Assembly: GCF_019857225.1 (NCBI RefSeq)
Contig: NZ_JAFJSY010000029.1
Span: 55,888 to 119,887, forward strand
From: Streptomyces plumbidurans
GTDB taxonomy: Bacteria > Actinomycetota > Actinomycetes > Streptomycetales > Streptomycetaceae
DNA: 64,000 bases
Reading direction: 5' to 3'
Below are positions 15,941 through 23,931 of the stretch, one piece after another. Within the stretch, counting starts at the first letter, position 1; each line of letters opens with the position of its first letter. The notes under the pieces were generated by a model. It had not been told where the DNA came from. It saw nothing but the letters and a program-made list of their open reading frames with translations, and did no database searches. The position numbers and the translations under genes were made by a program.

Positions 15941-17404
15941 GTGGCCGTCGACTACACCGTCATCGTCATCTACCTGGCCGGCATGCTGGCCATGGGCTGG
16001 TGGGGCATGCGCCGCGCCAGGTCGAAGAGCGACTTCCTGGTTGCCGGACGACGGCTGGGACCCGCCATGTACTCCGGCACCATGGCCGCGATCGTCCTCG
16101 GCGGCGCGTCCACCATCGGAGGCGTCGGCCTCGGCTACCAGTACGGCCTTTCCGGCGCCTGGATGGTCTTCACCATCGGCCTCGGCCTGCTGGCCCTGTC
16201 GGTCTTCTTCTCGGCCCGCATCGCGCGCCTGAAGGTCTACACCGTCTCCGAGATGCTGGACCTGCGCTACGGCGGCCGCGCGGGCGTCATCTCCGGTGTC
16301 GTCATGTGGGCGTACACGCTGATGCTCGCGGTCACCTCGACCATCGCGTACGCCACGATCTTCGACGTCCTCTTCGACATGAACCGGACCGTCGCGATCA
16401 TCCTCGGCGGCTCGATCGTCGTCGCGTACTCCACGCTCGGCGGCATGTGGTCGATCACCCTCACCGACATGGTGCAGTTCGTGGTGAAGACCATCGGAGT
16501 CCTGCTCCTGCTGCTGCCCATCGCGGTCGTCAAGGCGGGCGGCTTCGGCGAGATGAGGGCCAAGCTGCCGACCTCGTACTTCGACCCGCTGGGCATCGGC
16601 GGCGAGACGATCTTCACCTACGTCCTGATCTACACCTTCGGCATGCTCATCGGGCAGGACATCTGGCAGCGCGTCTTCACCGCCGGGAGCGACCGGACCG
16701 CCAAGTGGGGCGGCACGGTCGCCGGCACCTACTGCCTCGTCTACGCTCTCGCCGGCGCCGTCATCGGCACGGCCGCCAAGGTGCTGTACCCCAAGCTCGG
16801 CAGCGCGGACGACGCCTTCGCCACCATCGTCAAGGACGAACTCCCCGTCGGAGTAAGAGGGTTGGTGCTCGCCGCCGCCCTGGCCGCCGTGATGTCGACC
16901 TCCTCCGGCGCACTCATCGCCTGCGCGACCGTCGCCAACAACGACATCTGGTCGCGACTGCGGGGCCGCACCGTCACGGGCGACGGCGACGGTGGCGGCG
17001 ACCACGACGAGGTGCGCGGCAACCGCGTCTTCATCCTCATCATGGGTGTCGGCGTGATCGGTACGGCGATCGCCCTCAACAACGTCGTCGAGGCCCTCAC
17101 CGTCGCCTACAACCTCCTCGTCGGCGGACTCCTCGTCCCCATCCTCGGCGGACTGCTGTGGAAGCGCGGCACCGCGCAGGGCGCCCTGGCCTCCGTGGCC
17201 GTCGGCGGCCTCGCCGTCATCGGCCTCATGGCGGGGTACGGCATCCTGGCCAATGAACCCGTCTACTACGGCCTCCTGTCCTCCCTGATCGCCTACGTCG
17301 CCGTATCCCTGGCGACCCCGGCGACCGACACCGCGGTACTCGACGCCTGGCGGGAACGGCTCGCCGGGCGCGAGGTTCCCCAGCCGGTTCCGGCATCCCG
17401 ATGA
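15941..17404 (+). CDS. sodium:solute symporter (SSS family)
   Basis: 487 residues, LeuT-fold Na+-coupled importer with about 13 membrane segments. Seen: MRRARSKSDFLVAGRRLGPAM and the family stretch GTMAAIVLGGASTIGGVGLGYQYGL, then YTVSEMLDLRYG and SSGALIACATVANNDIW. GTG start at 15941 has a consensus AGGAGG four bases upstream (15931-15936). It is the first gene of an operon with an agmatinase-family hydrolase and a TPP enzyme, so a guanidino compound, polyamine precursor or related nitrogen source is the natural candidate substrate; the sequence does not settle this. Confidence 0.9.
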   Translation: MAVDYTVIVIYLAGMLAMGWWGMRRARSKSDFLVAGRRLGPAMYSGTMAAIVLGGASTIGGVGLGYQYGLSGAWMVFTIGLGLLALSVFFSARIARLKVYTVSEMLDLRYGGRAGVISGVVMWAYTLMLAVTSTIAYATIFDVLFDMNRTVAIILGGSIVVAYSTLGGMWSITLTDMVQFVVKTIGVLLLLLPIAVVKAGGFGEMRAKLPTSYFDPLGIGGETIFTYVLIYTFGMLIGQDIWQRVFTAGSDRTAKWGGTVAGTYCLVYALAGAVIGTAAKVLYPKLGSADDAFATIVKDELPVGVRGLVLAAALAAVMSTSSGALIACATVANNDIWSRLRGRTVTGDGDGGGDHDEVRGNRVFILIMGVGVIGTAIALNNVVEALTVAYNLLVGGLLVPILGGLLWKRGTAQGALASVAVGGLAVIGLMAGYGILANEPVYYGLLSSLIAYVAVSLATPATDTAVLDAWRERLAGREVPQPVPASR

Positions 17405-17451
17405 ACCGGACGGATGAACCGAACGGAAAACACGAAAGAAGGAATACGACC

Positions 17452-18420
17452 ATGAGCAGCAACGAGACGCCCCGCGGCCCCGTCGACTCCTCCCGCGTCC
17501 CGCGGTACGCCGGACCCGCGACCTTCGCCCGGCTGCCCCGCCTCGACGAGGTCGGCAGCGCCGATGTCGCCGTCGTGGGCGTGCCGTTCGACTCGGGCGT
17601 CTCCTACCGGCCGGGCGCCCGCTTCGGCGGCAACGCGATCCGCGAGGCGTCCCGGCTGCTGCGCCCCTACAACCCGGCGCAGGACGCCTCCCCCTTCGCC
17701 CTCGCGCAGGTCGCGGACGGCGGCGACATCGCCGTGAACCCGTTCAACATCAACGAGGCCGTCGACACGATCGAGGCCGCGGCGGACCAACTGCTCGGCA
17801 CCGGCGCCCGGTTGATGACCCTGGGCGGCGACCACACCATCGCGCTGCCGCTCCTGCGCTCGGTCGCGAAGAAGCACGGCCCCGTGGCCCTGCTCCACTT
17901 CGATGCCCACCTCGACACCTGGGACACCTACTTCGGCGCCGAGTACACGCACGGCACGCCGTTCCGCCGGGCGGTCGAGGAGGGCATCCTCGACACCTCC
18001 GCCCTCTCGCACGTCGGCACCCGCGGCCCGCTCTACGGCAAGCAGGACCTCACCGACGACGAGAAGATGGGCTTCGGCATCGTGACGTCGGCGGACGTGA
18101 TGCGGCGCGGCGTGGACGAGATCGCCGATCAGCTGCGGCAGCGCGTCGGCGACCGCCCGCTGTACATCTCCATCGACATCGACTGCCTGGACCCGGCCCA
18201 CGCGCCCGGCACCGGCACCCCCGAGGCCGGCGGCATGACCTCCCGCGAACTGCTTGAGATCCTGCGCGGCCTGGCATCCTGCAACCTGGTGTCGGCGGAC
18301 GTCGTCGAGGTGGCGCCGGCGTACGACCACGCCGAGATCACCTCGGTTGCGGCCTCGCACACCGCCTACGAACTGACCACGATCATGTCCCGCCAGATTG
18401 CAGAGGCCCGCGCGAAGTGA
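17452..18420 (+). CDS. speB: agmatinase-family ureohydrolase
   Basis: 322 residues, binuclear-manganese ureohydrolase that removes urea from a guanidino group (agmatine to putrescine in SpeB). All metal ligands are present: H128 in GGDHT, D151/H153/D155 in DAHLDTWD, D242/D244 in SIDIDCLDPAHAPGTGTPE. Start ATG 17452 has AAGGA eight bases upstream. It lies 47 bp after the symporter gene and its TGA overlaps the next start (GTGA). Agmatinase, guanidinobutyrase and guanidinopropionase are hard to separate by eye; the symporter and TPP enzyme context leaves guanidinobutyrate or another guanidino acid open. Confidence 0.87.
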   Translation: MSSNETPRGPVDSSRVPRYAGPATFARLPRLDEVGSADVAVVGVPFDSGVSYRPGARFGGNAIREASRLLRPYNPAQDASPFALAQVADGGDIAVNPFNINEAVDTIEAAADQLLGTGARLMTLGGDHTIALPLLRSVAKKHGPVALLHFDAHLDTWDTYFGAEYTHGTPFRRAVEEGILDTSALSHVGTRGPLYGKQDLTDDEKMGFGIVTSADVMRRGVDEIADQLRQRVGDRPLYISIDIDCLDPAHAPGTGTPEAGGMTSRELLEILRGLASCNLVSADVVEVAPAYDHAEITSVAASHTAYELTTIMSRQIAEARAK

Positions 18421-20108
18421 CGCACGACCACGACCTGGAACTCCGCCCGACCGCCGCACAGACCGAGGCCGCGCTGAACCCGCCGGCCGGCCGCAACGGC
18501 GGAGACCTGGTCGTGGAGACGCTGGCCGGGCTCGGCGCGACCACCGTGTTCGGGCTGCCCGGCCAGCACGCCCTCGGCATGTTCGACGCACTGCGCCGCT
18601 CGGACCTGCGGTACGTGGGCCTGCGGGTGGAGAACAACGCCGGGTTCGCGGCCGACGCCTACGGCCGGATCACCGGCGAGGCGGCGCCGCTGCTGCTGTC
18701 CACGGGCCCGGGCGCGCTCACCTCGCTCGCGGCCCTGCAGGAGGCGCGCGCCGCCTCCGCGCCCGTCCTCGCGATCAGCAGCCAGGTCCCGACGCGCGGA
18801 CTGGGCGGCGGCCGCCACGGATATCTGCACGAACTCCCGGATCAGGCCGCCTCGTTCAGGGGCGTGGTGAAGTCCGTCCACACGGTCCGTACCCAGTCCC
18901 AGATCCCCTCCGCGATCGCCGAGGCCTGGAAGTCGGCCCTGACCGCCCCGCACGGCCCGGTGTGGGTGGAGATCCCGCAGGACGTGCTGCTGGCGCAGAC
19001 GCGGCTGCCGGTGGTGACGGCGGTCGACGCCTCCCCGGACGAGCTGCCGCCGCGCCCCGAACTCACCGCCGTGGCCGCGGACTTGCTCTCGCGAGCCGAG
19101 CGGCCCGCGATCATCGCGGGCGGGGGAGTGGTACGGGCGGACGCCTCGGGCAAGCTGCGGCAGCTCGCCGAGCGTCTGCAGGCGCCGGTCGTCACGACCT
19201 TCGGCGGGAAGGGGGCGTTCCCGTGGACGCATCCCCTCTCGCTGCAGTCCTGGCTGGAGGACCGCCACACGACCGACCTCCTGGAGGACGCGGACGTGCT
19301 GCTGGTGGTCGGCTCGGGCCTGGGTGAACTCTCCTCGAACTACCACACGTTCAAGCCGCGCGGCCGGGTGATCCAGATCGAGGCGGACCTCGGCAAGCTG
19401 GAGTCCAACCACCCGGCACTGGGCATCCACGCGGACGCCCGCCTGGCCCTCCAGGCACTGTTGGAGACGGTCTCCGAGCGCGCGGACCCCGCCGCTCCCG
19501 AGCGCGTACGAGCCCTTCTCGCGAAGGTCGCCGACCGGATCGCCGCCCAGGAACTCACCCTGGAACAGGACGTGTTGGCATCCGTCCGGCGCGCGCTGCC
19601 GGCCGGTTCCCCGTCCTTCTGGGACATGACGATCCTCGCCTACTGGGCCTGGTCCGCCTTCGACGCGAAGTCCCCCAACACCATGCACTCGGCCCAGGGC
19701 GCCGGCGGCCTCGGCTACGGCTTCCCGGCGGCACTCGGCGCGGCGGCGGCCGACCCGACCCGCCCGGTCCTCGCGGTGTCCGGCGACGGCGGCGCCCTGT
19801 ACTCCATCGCCGAACTGGCGACGGCCCGCCAGTACGACCTGAATGTCACCTGGCTCATCGTCGACGACGGCGGCTACGGCATCCTGCGCGAGTACATGAC
19901 CGACGCGTTCGGCCAGCCGACGGCAACAGAACTGACCCGCCCGGACTTCGTGGCGCTCGCGGAGTCGTTCGGGGTCCCCGGGGTTCGTACGACCCCTTCG
20001 GCCCTCGCGGACGACCTGGCGAAAGCGCTGGCGGCACCGGGGCCCTCGGTGGTCGTACTCCCGGCGGTACTGCGGATGTTCGCGCCGACCCACCTGGACT
20101 CGGACTGA
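18417..20108 (+). CDS. thiamine-pyrophosphate enzyme, acetolactate-synthase/benzoylformate-decarboxylase superfamily
   Basis: 563 residues with PYR, central and PP domains. Seen: activating Glu in LRVENNAGFAADAYGRITGE, STGPGALTSLAALQEA, and PP-domain GDGGALYSIAELATARQYDLN ending in VDDGGYG. The usual GDG-N(24-28)-NN cofactor motif therefore reads GDG...DD, which occurs but is less common. GTG start 18417-18419 overlaps the agmatinase TGA, implying coupled translation. It is probably a decarboxylase or carboligase acting on a 2-oxo acid from the same pathway, not housekeeping acetolactate synthase, because no small subunit is nearby. The reaction is unknown. Confidence 0.85.
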   Translation: MTHDHDLELRPTAAQTEAALNPPAGRNGGDLVVETLAGLGATTVFGLPGQHALGMFDALRRSDLRYVGLRVENNAGFAADAYGRITGEAAPLLLSTGPGALTSLAALQEARAASAPVLAISSQVPTRGLGGGRHGYLHELPDQAASFRGVVKSVHTVRTQSQIPSAIAEAWKSALTAPHGPVWVEIPQDVLLAQTRLPVVTAVDASPDELPPRPELTAVAADLLSRAERPAIIAGGGVVRADASGKLRQLAERLQAPVVTTFGGKGAFPWTHPLSLQSWLEDRHTTDLLEDADVLLVVGSGLGELSSNYHTFKPRGRVIQIEADLGKLESNHPALGIHADARLALQALLETVSERADPAAPERVRALLAKVADRIAAQELTLEQDVLASVRRALPAGSPSFWDMTILAYWAWSAFDAKSPNTMHSAQGAGGLGYGFPAALGAAAADPTRPVLAVSGDGGALYSIAELATARQYDLNVTWLIVDDGGYGILREYMTDAFGQPTATELTRPDFVALAESFGVPGVRTTPSALADDLAKALAAPGPSVVVLPAVLRMFAPTHLDSD

Positions 20109-20333
20109 TCACCGACCGACGAGGTCTCCGTTCTTGACCCCTGCGACGAACGACGCCCACCCAGCCGACGAGAAGACCAGTGCGGGCCCTTCGGGGATTT
20201 TGGAGTCACGAACAGGGACGCCCGCGAGGTGGGTGTCCAGGACCTCCAGGCAGCTGCCGCCCTCGCTGCCGCTGTACGAGGACTTCCGCCAGCCGGTCAG
20301 TGCGGCAGCGTTCGCGATGATCGGTTCAGCCAT
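20109..20333 (-). CDS. DUF397 small protein, partner of the XRE regulator
   Basis: 74 residues with the DUF397 signature: WRKSSYSGSEGGSCLEVLD, then VPVRDSKIPEGPALVFSSAGWASFVAGV. Such proteins accompany WhiJ/AbaA-type XRE regulators in Streptomyces and are thought to modulate them. ATG 20331-20333 overlaps the end of the XRE gene by eight bases. It lies tail to tail with the TPP-enzyme gene with no spacer (20108/20109). Confidence 0.92.
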   Translation of the reverse strand: MAEPIIANAAALTGWRKSSYSGSEGGSCLEVLDTHLAGVPVRDSKIPEGPALVFSSAGWASFVAGVKNGDLVGR

Positions 20334-21120
20334 GACGTCCGTAATCCTTTGCTGTCGCCCTCAGCAGGGCCAGTGACTCCTTGAGTGGCAGAGCGTCGCT
20401 CAGTGCGAGATCGTAACGGCCTTGCAGTTCCTGAACCATGGCCGGGGAGTCGTGCACCTTCCCCATGCGCACTCCCTCGGTGTACGCCACCGGCGGCTGA
20501 TCGTCGAACCACATCAGCGTCAGCATGCTCTCCAGCAAGGGGTGGAACCCCAATGACCGCGGCAGTACGTGCACGCGAACCCGTCTTGACTCCGCCAGCC
20601 TGACGATGCGTGTGATCTGCTCGGCCATGATCTCTGGGCCGCCGATCGGCCGGTCCAGGACGCTCTGGTCCAGAAGGGCCCACACTACTGGTGACACGGG
20701 GTCCTCAAGGATCTTTGCCCGCTCAAGCCGTGTGACAACGAGCCTGTCACATTCCTCTTCACCCAGAGGAGGGTAGGAGGGACTCAGAACCGCACGTGCG
20801 TACCCTTCTGTCTGGAGGATGCCTGGCACGAAGGAGAGGGCGAACTCCCGGATCTCAATGGCTTGTTGTTCGAGTGCGTGGGCCGCTTCGAAGTGCTTCG
20901 CCACGGCGCTGTCGTCATCCGGCAGAAAACTGCTCAGCACATCGCCCGTGTTCAGCGCCCTGTCGAGGCGTCGCGCGTCCTCTTTGGACGGGATGCGACG
21001 CCCCGCCTCGATGTGCGAGATGTGCGAACGCGTCATCACGGCGGCTGTCGCCAACTCCTGCTGTGTCAGGCCGGCCGCCTCGCGCTGCGCCTTCAACCAC
21101 TCCCCATAGATGTTGCTCAA
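20326..21120 (-). CDS. XRE-family regulator with DUF5753 domain (WhiJ-like)
   Basis: 264 residues. An N-terminal HTH_31 (EWLKAQREAAGLTQQELATA, then VMTRSHISHIEAGRRIPSKE) is followed by the DUF5753 ligand/partner domain (LEQQAIEIREFALSFVPGILQTEGYARAVL). With the overlapping DUF397 gene it forms the well-known developmental/antibiotic regulatory cassette of Streptomyces. The only reasonable start is an unusual TTG at 21118-21120, six bases after GGGAG; another in-frame TTG lies two codons upstream and the nearest ATG is out of frame. Dyads in the upstream gap (21134-21152, 21202-21217) may be autoregulatory sites. Confidence 0.9.
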   Translation of the reverse strand: MSNIYGEWLKAQREAAGLTQQELATAAVMTRSHISHIEAGRRIPSKEDARRLDRALNTGDVLSSFLPDDDSAVAKHFEAAHALEQQAIEIREFALSFVPGILQTEGYARAVLSPSYPPLGEEECDRLVVTRLERAKILEDPVSPVVWALLDQSVLDRPIGGPEIMAEQITRIVRLAESRRVRVHVLPRSLGFHPLLESMLTLMWFDDQPPVAYTEGVRMGKVHDSPAMVQELQGRYDLALSDALPLKESLALLRATAKDYGRHG

Positions 21121-21133
21121 CGTCAACTCCCAT

Positions 21134-21152
21134 GTGACAGATGCGTTGTCAC
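21134..21152. promoter_or_regulatory. inverted repeat GTGACA-N7-TGTCAC upstream of the XRE gene
   Basis: Six-base perfect arms at 21134-21139 and 21147-21152, 14 bp from the XRE start and inside the divergent gap. It may be an operator for the XRE protein. Confidence 0.5.
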
Positions 21153-21201
21153 CTCCGACCCACTGGCGAGCCTAGCCCGGCCCGTCTCACTCTGTGTGCG
21201 G

Positions 21202-21217
21202 ATCGCTACACAGCGAT
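21202..21217. promoter_or_regulatory. inverted repeat ATCGCT-N4-AGCGAT in the divergent gap
   Basis: Perfect six-base arms (21202-21207, 21212-21217), 45 bp before the GTG of the small divergent gene. A second candidate operator controlling the forward gene. Confidence 0.45.
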
Positions 21218-21261
21218 TTCCTCGCAGGTCGGCCCGCCTTGGACTTCAAGGAGTTGAAAAC

Positions 21262-21669
21262 GTGTTGTACGCCCTCGCTGCCGCCTCAGTCACCCGCCCC
21301 CGTCTCCTCCCCTGGTCCAACGCCGACGGCAAGCCGTGCTATCTCGTCACCGACCCCTCCGGCACCGGTCCGCTCTCCCGCATTGCCGACAACGTCGAAT
21401 CCGTCCAACTCGGTATGGCCGCCGACCTGCTCGACCACGCCACCGACCTGCTCGATGACGCCAAGGCCACCGCGCCCCAACTCCGTTTCCTGGCAGCCCG
21501 ATTGACCGAGTCCCTCTACGACGTGCACCGCATCGCCCGCAGCAGAGGCGCCCGCCTGTCCGTCCCTGAGGATGACGAGGGGGTCCGTCAGTCGACGTCG
21601 GAGGGGTCCAGTCGGTACAGGGACACGGAGGACGAAGATGACGACGAGGACGAGGAGCCCGTGCTGTAG
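21262..21669 (+). CDS. small conserved protein divergent from an XRE/DUF397 pair, function unknown
   Basis: 135 residues. GTG start 21262 has AAGGAG (21248-21253) eight bases upstream. The conserved part is LYALAAASVTRPRLLPWSNADGKPCYLVTD, LSRIADNVESVQLGMAADLL and LRFLAARLTESLYDVHRIAR; I recall very similar proteins next to XRE/DUF397 genes in other Streptomyces. The last 25-30 residues (Ser/Arg then Asp/Glu-rich EDEDDDEDEE) are read antisense from the serine tail of the convergent glycosyltransferase gene and are probably not ancestral. It overlaps that gene by 82 bp. Likely a third member of the regulatory cassette. Confidence 0.78.
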   Translation: MLYALAAASVTRPRLLPWSNADGKPCYLVTDPSGTGPLSRIADNVESVQLGMAADLLDHATDLLDDAKATAPQLRFLAARLTESLYDVHRIARSRGARLSVPEDDEGVRQSTSEGSSRYRDTEDEDDDEDEEPVL

Positions 21670-23804
21670 GCGCTCTCCTTCACGGCCGTGCCGTGCTTCT
21701 TCACCCAGTTCGTCACCGCGGTGCTGACACTGTTGCCGCCGCCGGGACCGCCGCCCATGCCGCCGCCGGTCTGGACGTAGTGCAACTCGCCCTTCTTCAC
21801 GAGTTCCTTGAGCTTGGCGACGGTCATCGCCTTGTCGGAGCCGGTGAAGCCGAACATGGAGATGACGGGGGCCTTGGCGGTCAGCTCGATCTGGCCCGCG
21901 CTCTGGGAGTTGGAGACCGCGAGGAGCCAGGTGGCGCCGTCCCGGTGCTTCTTGAGGTAGGAGATGAGCCCGCTGTCGGCACCTTCCATGCCGCGGCCGC
22001 CCATGCCTCCTGCCATACCGGCGCGTCCTCCGGCGCGGGCGTCACCGCCGCGCGGCAACTCGCCTTTCGTACCGCCCTGTTGGCCGCCCTGGCCGCCCTG
22101 CCCGTTCGCCGCACCGCCAGGTGCACCGCTCGGTGCACCCCCGCCCCGCGGGAACCCGCCGCCGCCCCGCAACTCGCCACCCTGCTGAGCACCGCCCGGC
22201 GCCTCCCCGCCCCCGAATCCGCCCCCGGGACCGCCCATTCCGCCCGTCGACGGGCCCGCCGTAGGGTTCGAGCCGCCCATCATGCCGCCGGCGGAGGAGT
22301 CGAAGGCGGGTGAGGCGGCGTACGCCGTCGGGCCCGCGAGGGCCGCCACGATCGCCGCGGCGACGGAAGTGGCCAGCAGGCGCACGCGGTTGCCCTTCCG
22401 GTGGACGTACAGGCCGACGATCGCGAGGGCCATGACGACGCCGACGGTCGGCCACAGCCAGGTGTGCCAGCCGGTGGCCCGGCGCAGCAGGACGATCGCC
22501 CAGATCCCGGTGACCGCGAGCCCGGCGGGCAGCACCCATGACCAGCGCGGGTCACCGCTGCGGAAGGCGCGCCAGAGCAGTAGGCCGCCGCCACCGGTGA
22601 GTGCCGCGATGCCCGGGGCGAGGGCGGTCGTGTAGTACGGGTGCATCGTGCCCTCGGCCATCGCGAAGGTCAGGTAGTGCAGTACGAGCCAGCCGCCCCA
22701 CAGCAGCAGCGCGGCGCGCGTGGGGTCGGTGCGCGGGGCGCGGCCGCAGAGCACCAGACCGGCGACGAGCGCGATGCACGCGAAGGGGATCAGCCAGGAG
22801 ATCTGGCCGCCGAGGACGTCGTTGAACATCCGGCCGAGGCCCGCGGTCCCGGCGAAGGTGCCCCCGCCCCCGCCCCCGCCCCCGCCCCCGCCGCCGAAGC
22901 CACCGCCACCGGCGCCCCCGCCACCCCCGCCGTTGCCCTCGCCGCCGAAGACCCGCCCCAGGCCGTTGTAGCCCGTGATCAGGTTCCAGGCGGAGCCGTC
23001 GGTCGAGCCGCCGATGTACGGGCGGTCGTCGGCGGGGACGAGGGAGACCGCCGTCGCCCACCAGAAGCTGGAGACGGCCAGCGCCACCGCCGCGAGCGAC
23101 AGATGCGCGGCCTTCTTCCGCCAACTCTGCTTCGAGGCGTAGACGTACACGGCGAAGACGGCCGGCAGGGCGATGTAGCCCTGGAGCATCTTGGTGTTGA
23201 AGGCGAGCCCGAAGCAGACGGCGGAGCCGATGAGCGGCAGCAGCCGGTCGGTGCGCACGGCGCGCAGGGCGAGGGCCGCGCCGCCGGTCATCAGCAGGAC
23301 GAGGATCGTGTCGGGGTTGTTGTCGCGGTCGATGGCGACCGTGATCGGCGTCAGCGCGAGCACCAGGGCGGCGATCGCGGCCGCCGCAGGCCCGAAGTAC
23401 CGCTTCACGGACGCGTGCAGAATCCAGATCGTGCCGAGCGCGGCCCCGATCTCGGGGGCCATCATCTGCCAGGTGCCGAAGCCGAACACGCGGCAGGACA
23501 GGCCCATCACCATGAGCGCGAACGGCGGCTTGTCGACGGTGATGAAGTTCCCGGCGTCGAGCGAGCCGAAGAACCACGCCTTCCAGCTCTGGGTGCCGCT
23601 GTAGACGGCCGAGCTGTAGAAGCTGTTGAGGCTGCTGCCCGACAGGTTCCAGGCGTACAGCACCAGCGCCAGGACCAGGATCGCGATCAGGGCGGGCAGC
23701 GACCAGCGCGGGGCCTTGTCCGGGGGCGCCGCCGGTGCGGTGGGTGGTGGCCAGTCGGCTGACACGGCCTGGGCGTGGGGGAGTGGATCGGTGGCAGATG
23801 TCAC
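21588..23804 (-). CDS. glycosyltransferase family 39 (ArnT/PMT-like) membrane protein
   Basis: 738 residues. After a short cytosolic N-terminus and TM1 (LPALIAILVLALVLYAWNLSG), the conserved SFYSSAVYSGTQSWKAWFFG and FITVDKPPFALMVMGLSCRVFG mark the GT39-like active-site loop (acidic catalytic region), then about ten more TM segments. These enzymes transfer sugar from a polyprenyl-phosphate carrier outside the membrane. Two extracellular loops are extremely glycine-rich (22200-22300; 22860-22970), the first followed by a soluble C-domain (YLKKHRDGATWLLAVSNSQ...MFGFTGSDKAM) and a run of nine serines. GTG start 23802-23804 is the best candidate but lacks a clear ribosome site. Confidence 0.86.
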   Translation of the reverse strand: MTSATDPLPHAQAVSADWPPPTAPAAPPDKAPRWSLPALIAILVLALVLYAWNLSGSSLNSFYSSAVYSGTQSWKAWFFGSLDAGNFITVDKPPFALMVMGLSCRVFGFGTWQMMAPEIGAALGTIWILHASVKRYFGPAAAAIAALVLALTPITVAIDRDNNPDTILVLLMTGGAALALRAVRTDRLLPLIGSAVCFGLAFNTKMLQGYIALPAVFAVYVYASKQSWRKKAAHLSLAAVALAVSSFWWATAVSLVPADDRPYIGGSTDGSAWNLITGYNGLGRVFGGEGNGGGGGGAGGGGFGGGGGGGGGGGGTFAGTAGLGRMFNDVLGGQISWLIPFACIALVAGLVLCGRAPRTDPTRAALLLWGGWLVLHYLTFAMAEGTMHPYYTTALAPGIAALTGGGGLLLWRAFRSGDPRWSWVLPAGLAVTGIWAIVLLRRATGWHTWLWPTVGVVMALAIVGLYVHRKGNRVRLLATSVAAAIVAALAGPTAYAASPAFDSSAGGMMGGSNPTAGPSTGGMGGPGGGFGGGEAPGGAQQGGELRGGGGFPRGGGAPSGAPGGAANGQGGQGGQQGGTKGELPRGGDARAGGRAGMAGGMGGRGMEGADSGLISYLKKHRDGATWLLAVSNSQSAGQIELTAKAPVISMFGFTGSDKAMTVAKLKELVKKGELHYVQTGGGMGGGPGGGNSVSTAVTNWVKKHGTAVKESAYSTGSSSSSSSSSSVSLYRLDPSDVD
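22861..22890. repeat. five perfect CCCCCG hexamers encoding a poly-glycine loop
   Basis: A perfect hexamer array (30 bp) within the glycosyltransferase gene, giving a Gly tract in a predicted outside loop. Hexamer slippage keeps the reading frame, so loop length may vary between strains. Confidence 0.85.
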
Positions 23805-23897
23805 CCGGGAATCGTGCAGAGGGGGAGTGAGTGCGCGCTGTGGGGAACCTGGCTCCCGCCTGTGAATACGCGGAGGGTGCGGGTGGGGCGGGACGTA

Positions 23898-23923
23898 CAA
23901 CCATTCATGCCGACTCGTGCGTC
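23898..23923 (+). promoter_or_regulatory. ECF-sigma-like promoter CAACC-N17-CGTC
   Basis: CAACC at 23898-23902 and CGTC at 23920-23923. The spacing and the flanking TCGTGCGTC are identical to a second site at 29838-29863. Transcription would begin about 23930, at or next to the ATG (23932) of the secreted hydrolase, which has no ribosome site. Confidence 0.5.
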
Positions 23924-23931
23924 AACACGGC

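Noticed and set aside
18417..20108. Housekeeping acetolactate synthase large subunit
   Set aside because: No small-subunit or ilvC gene follows, and it is coupled to an agmatinase-family gene.
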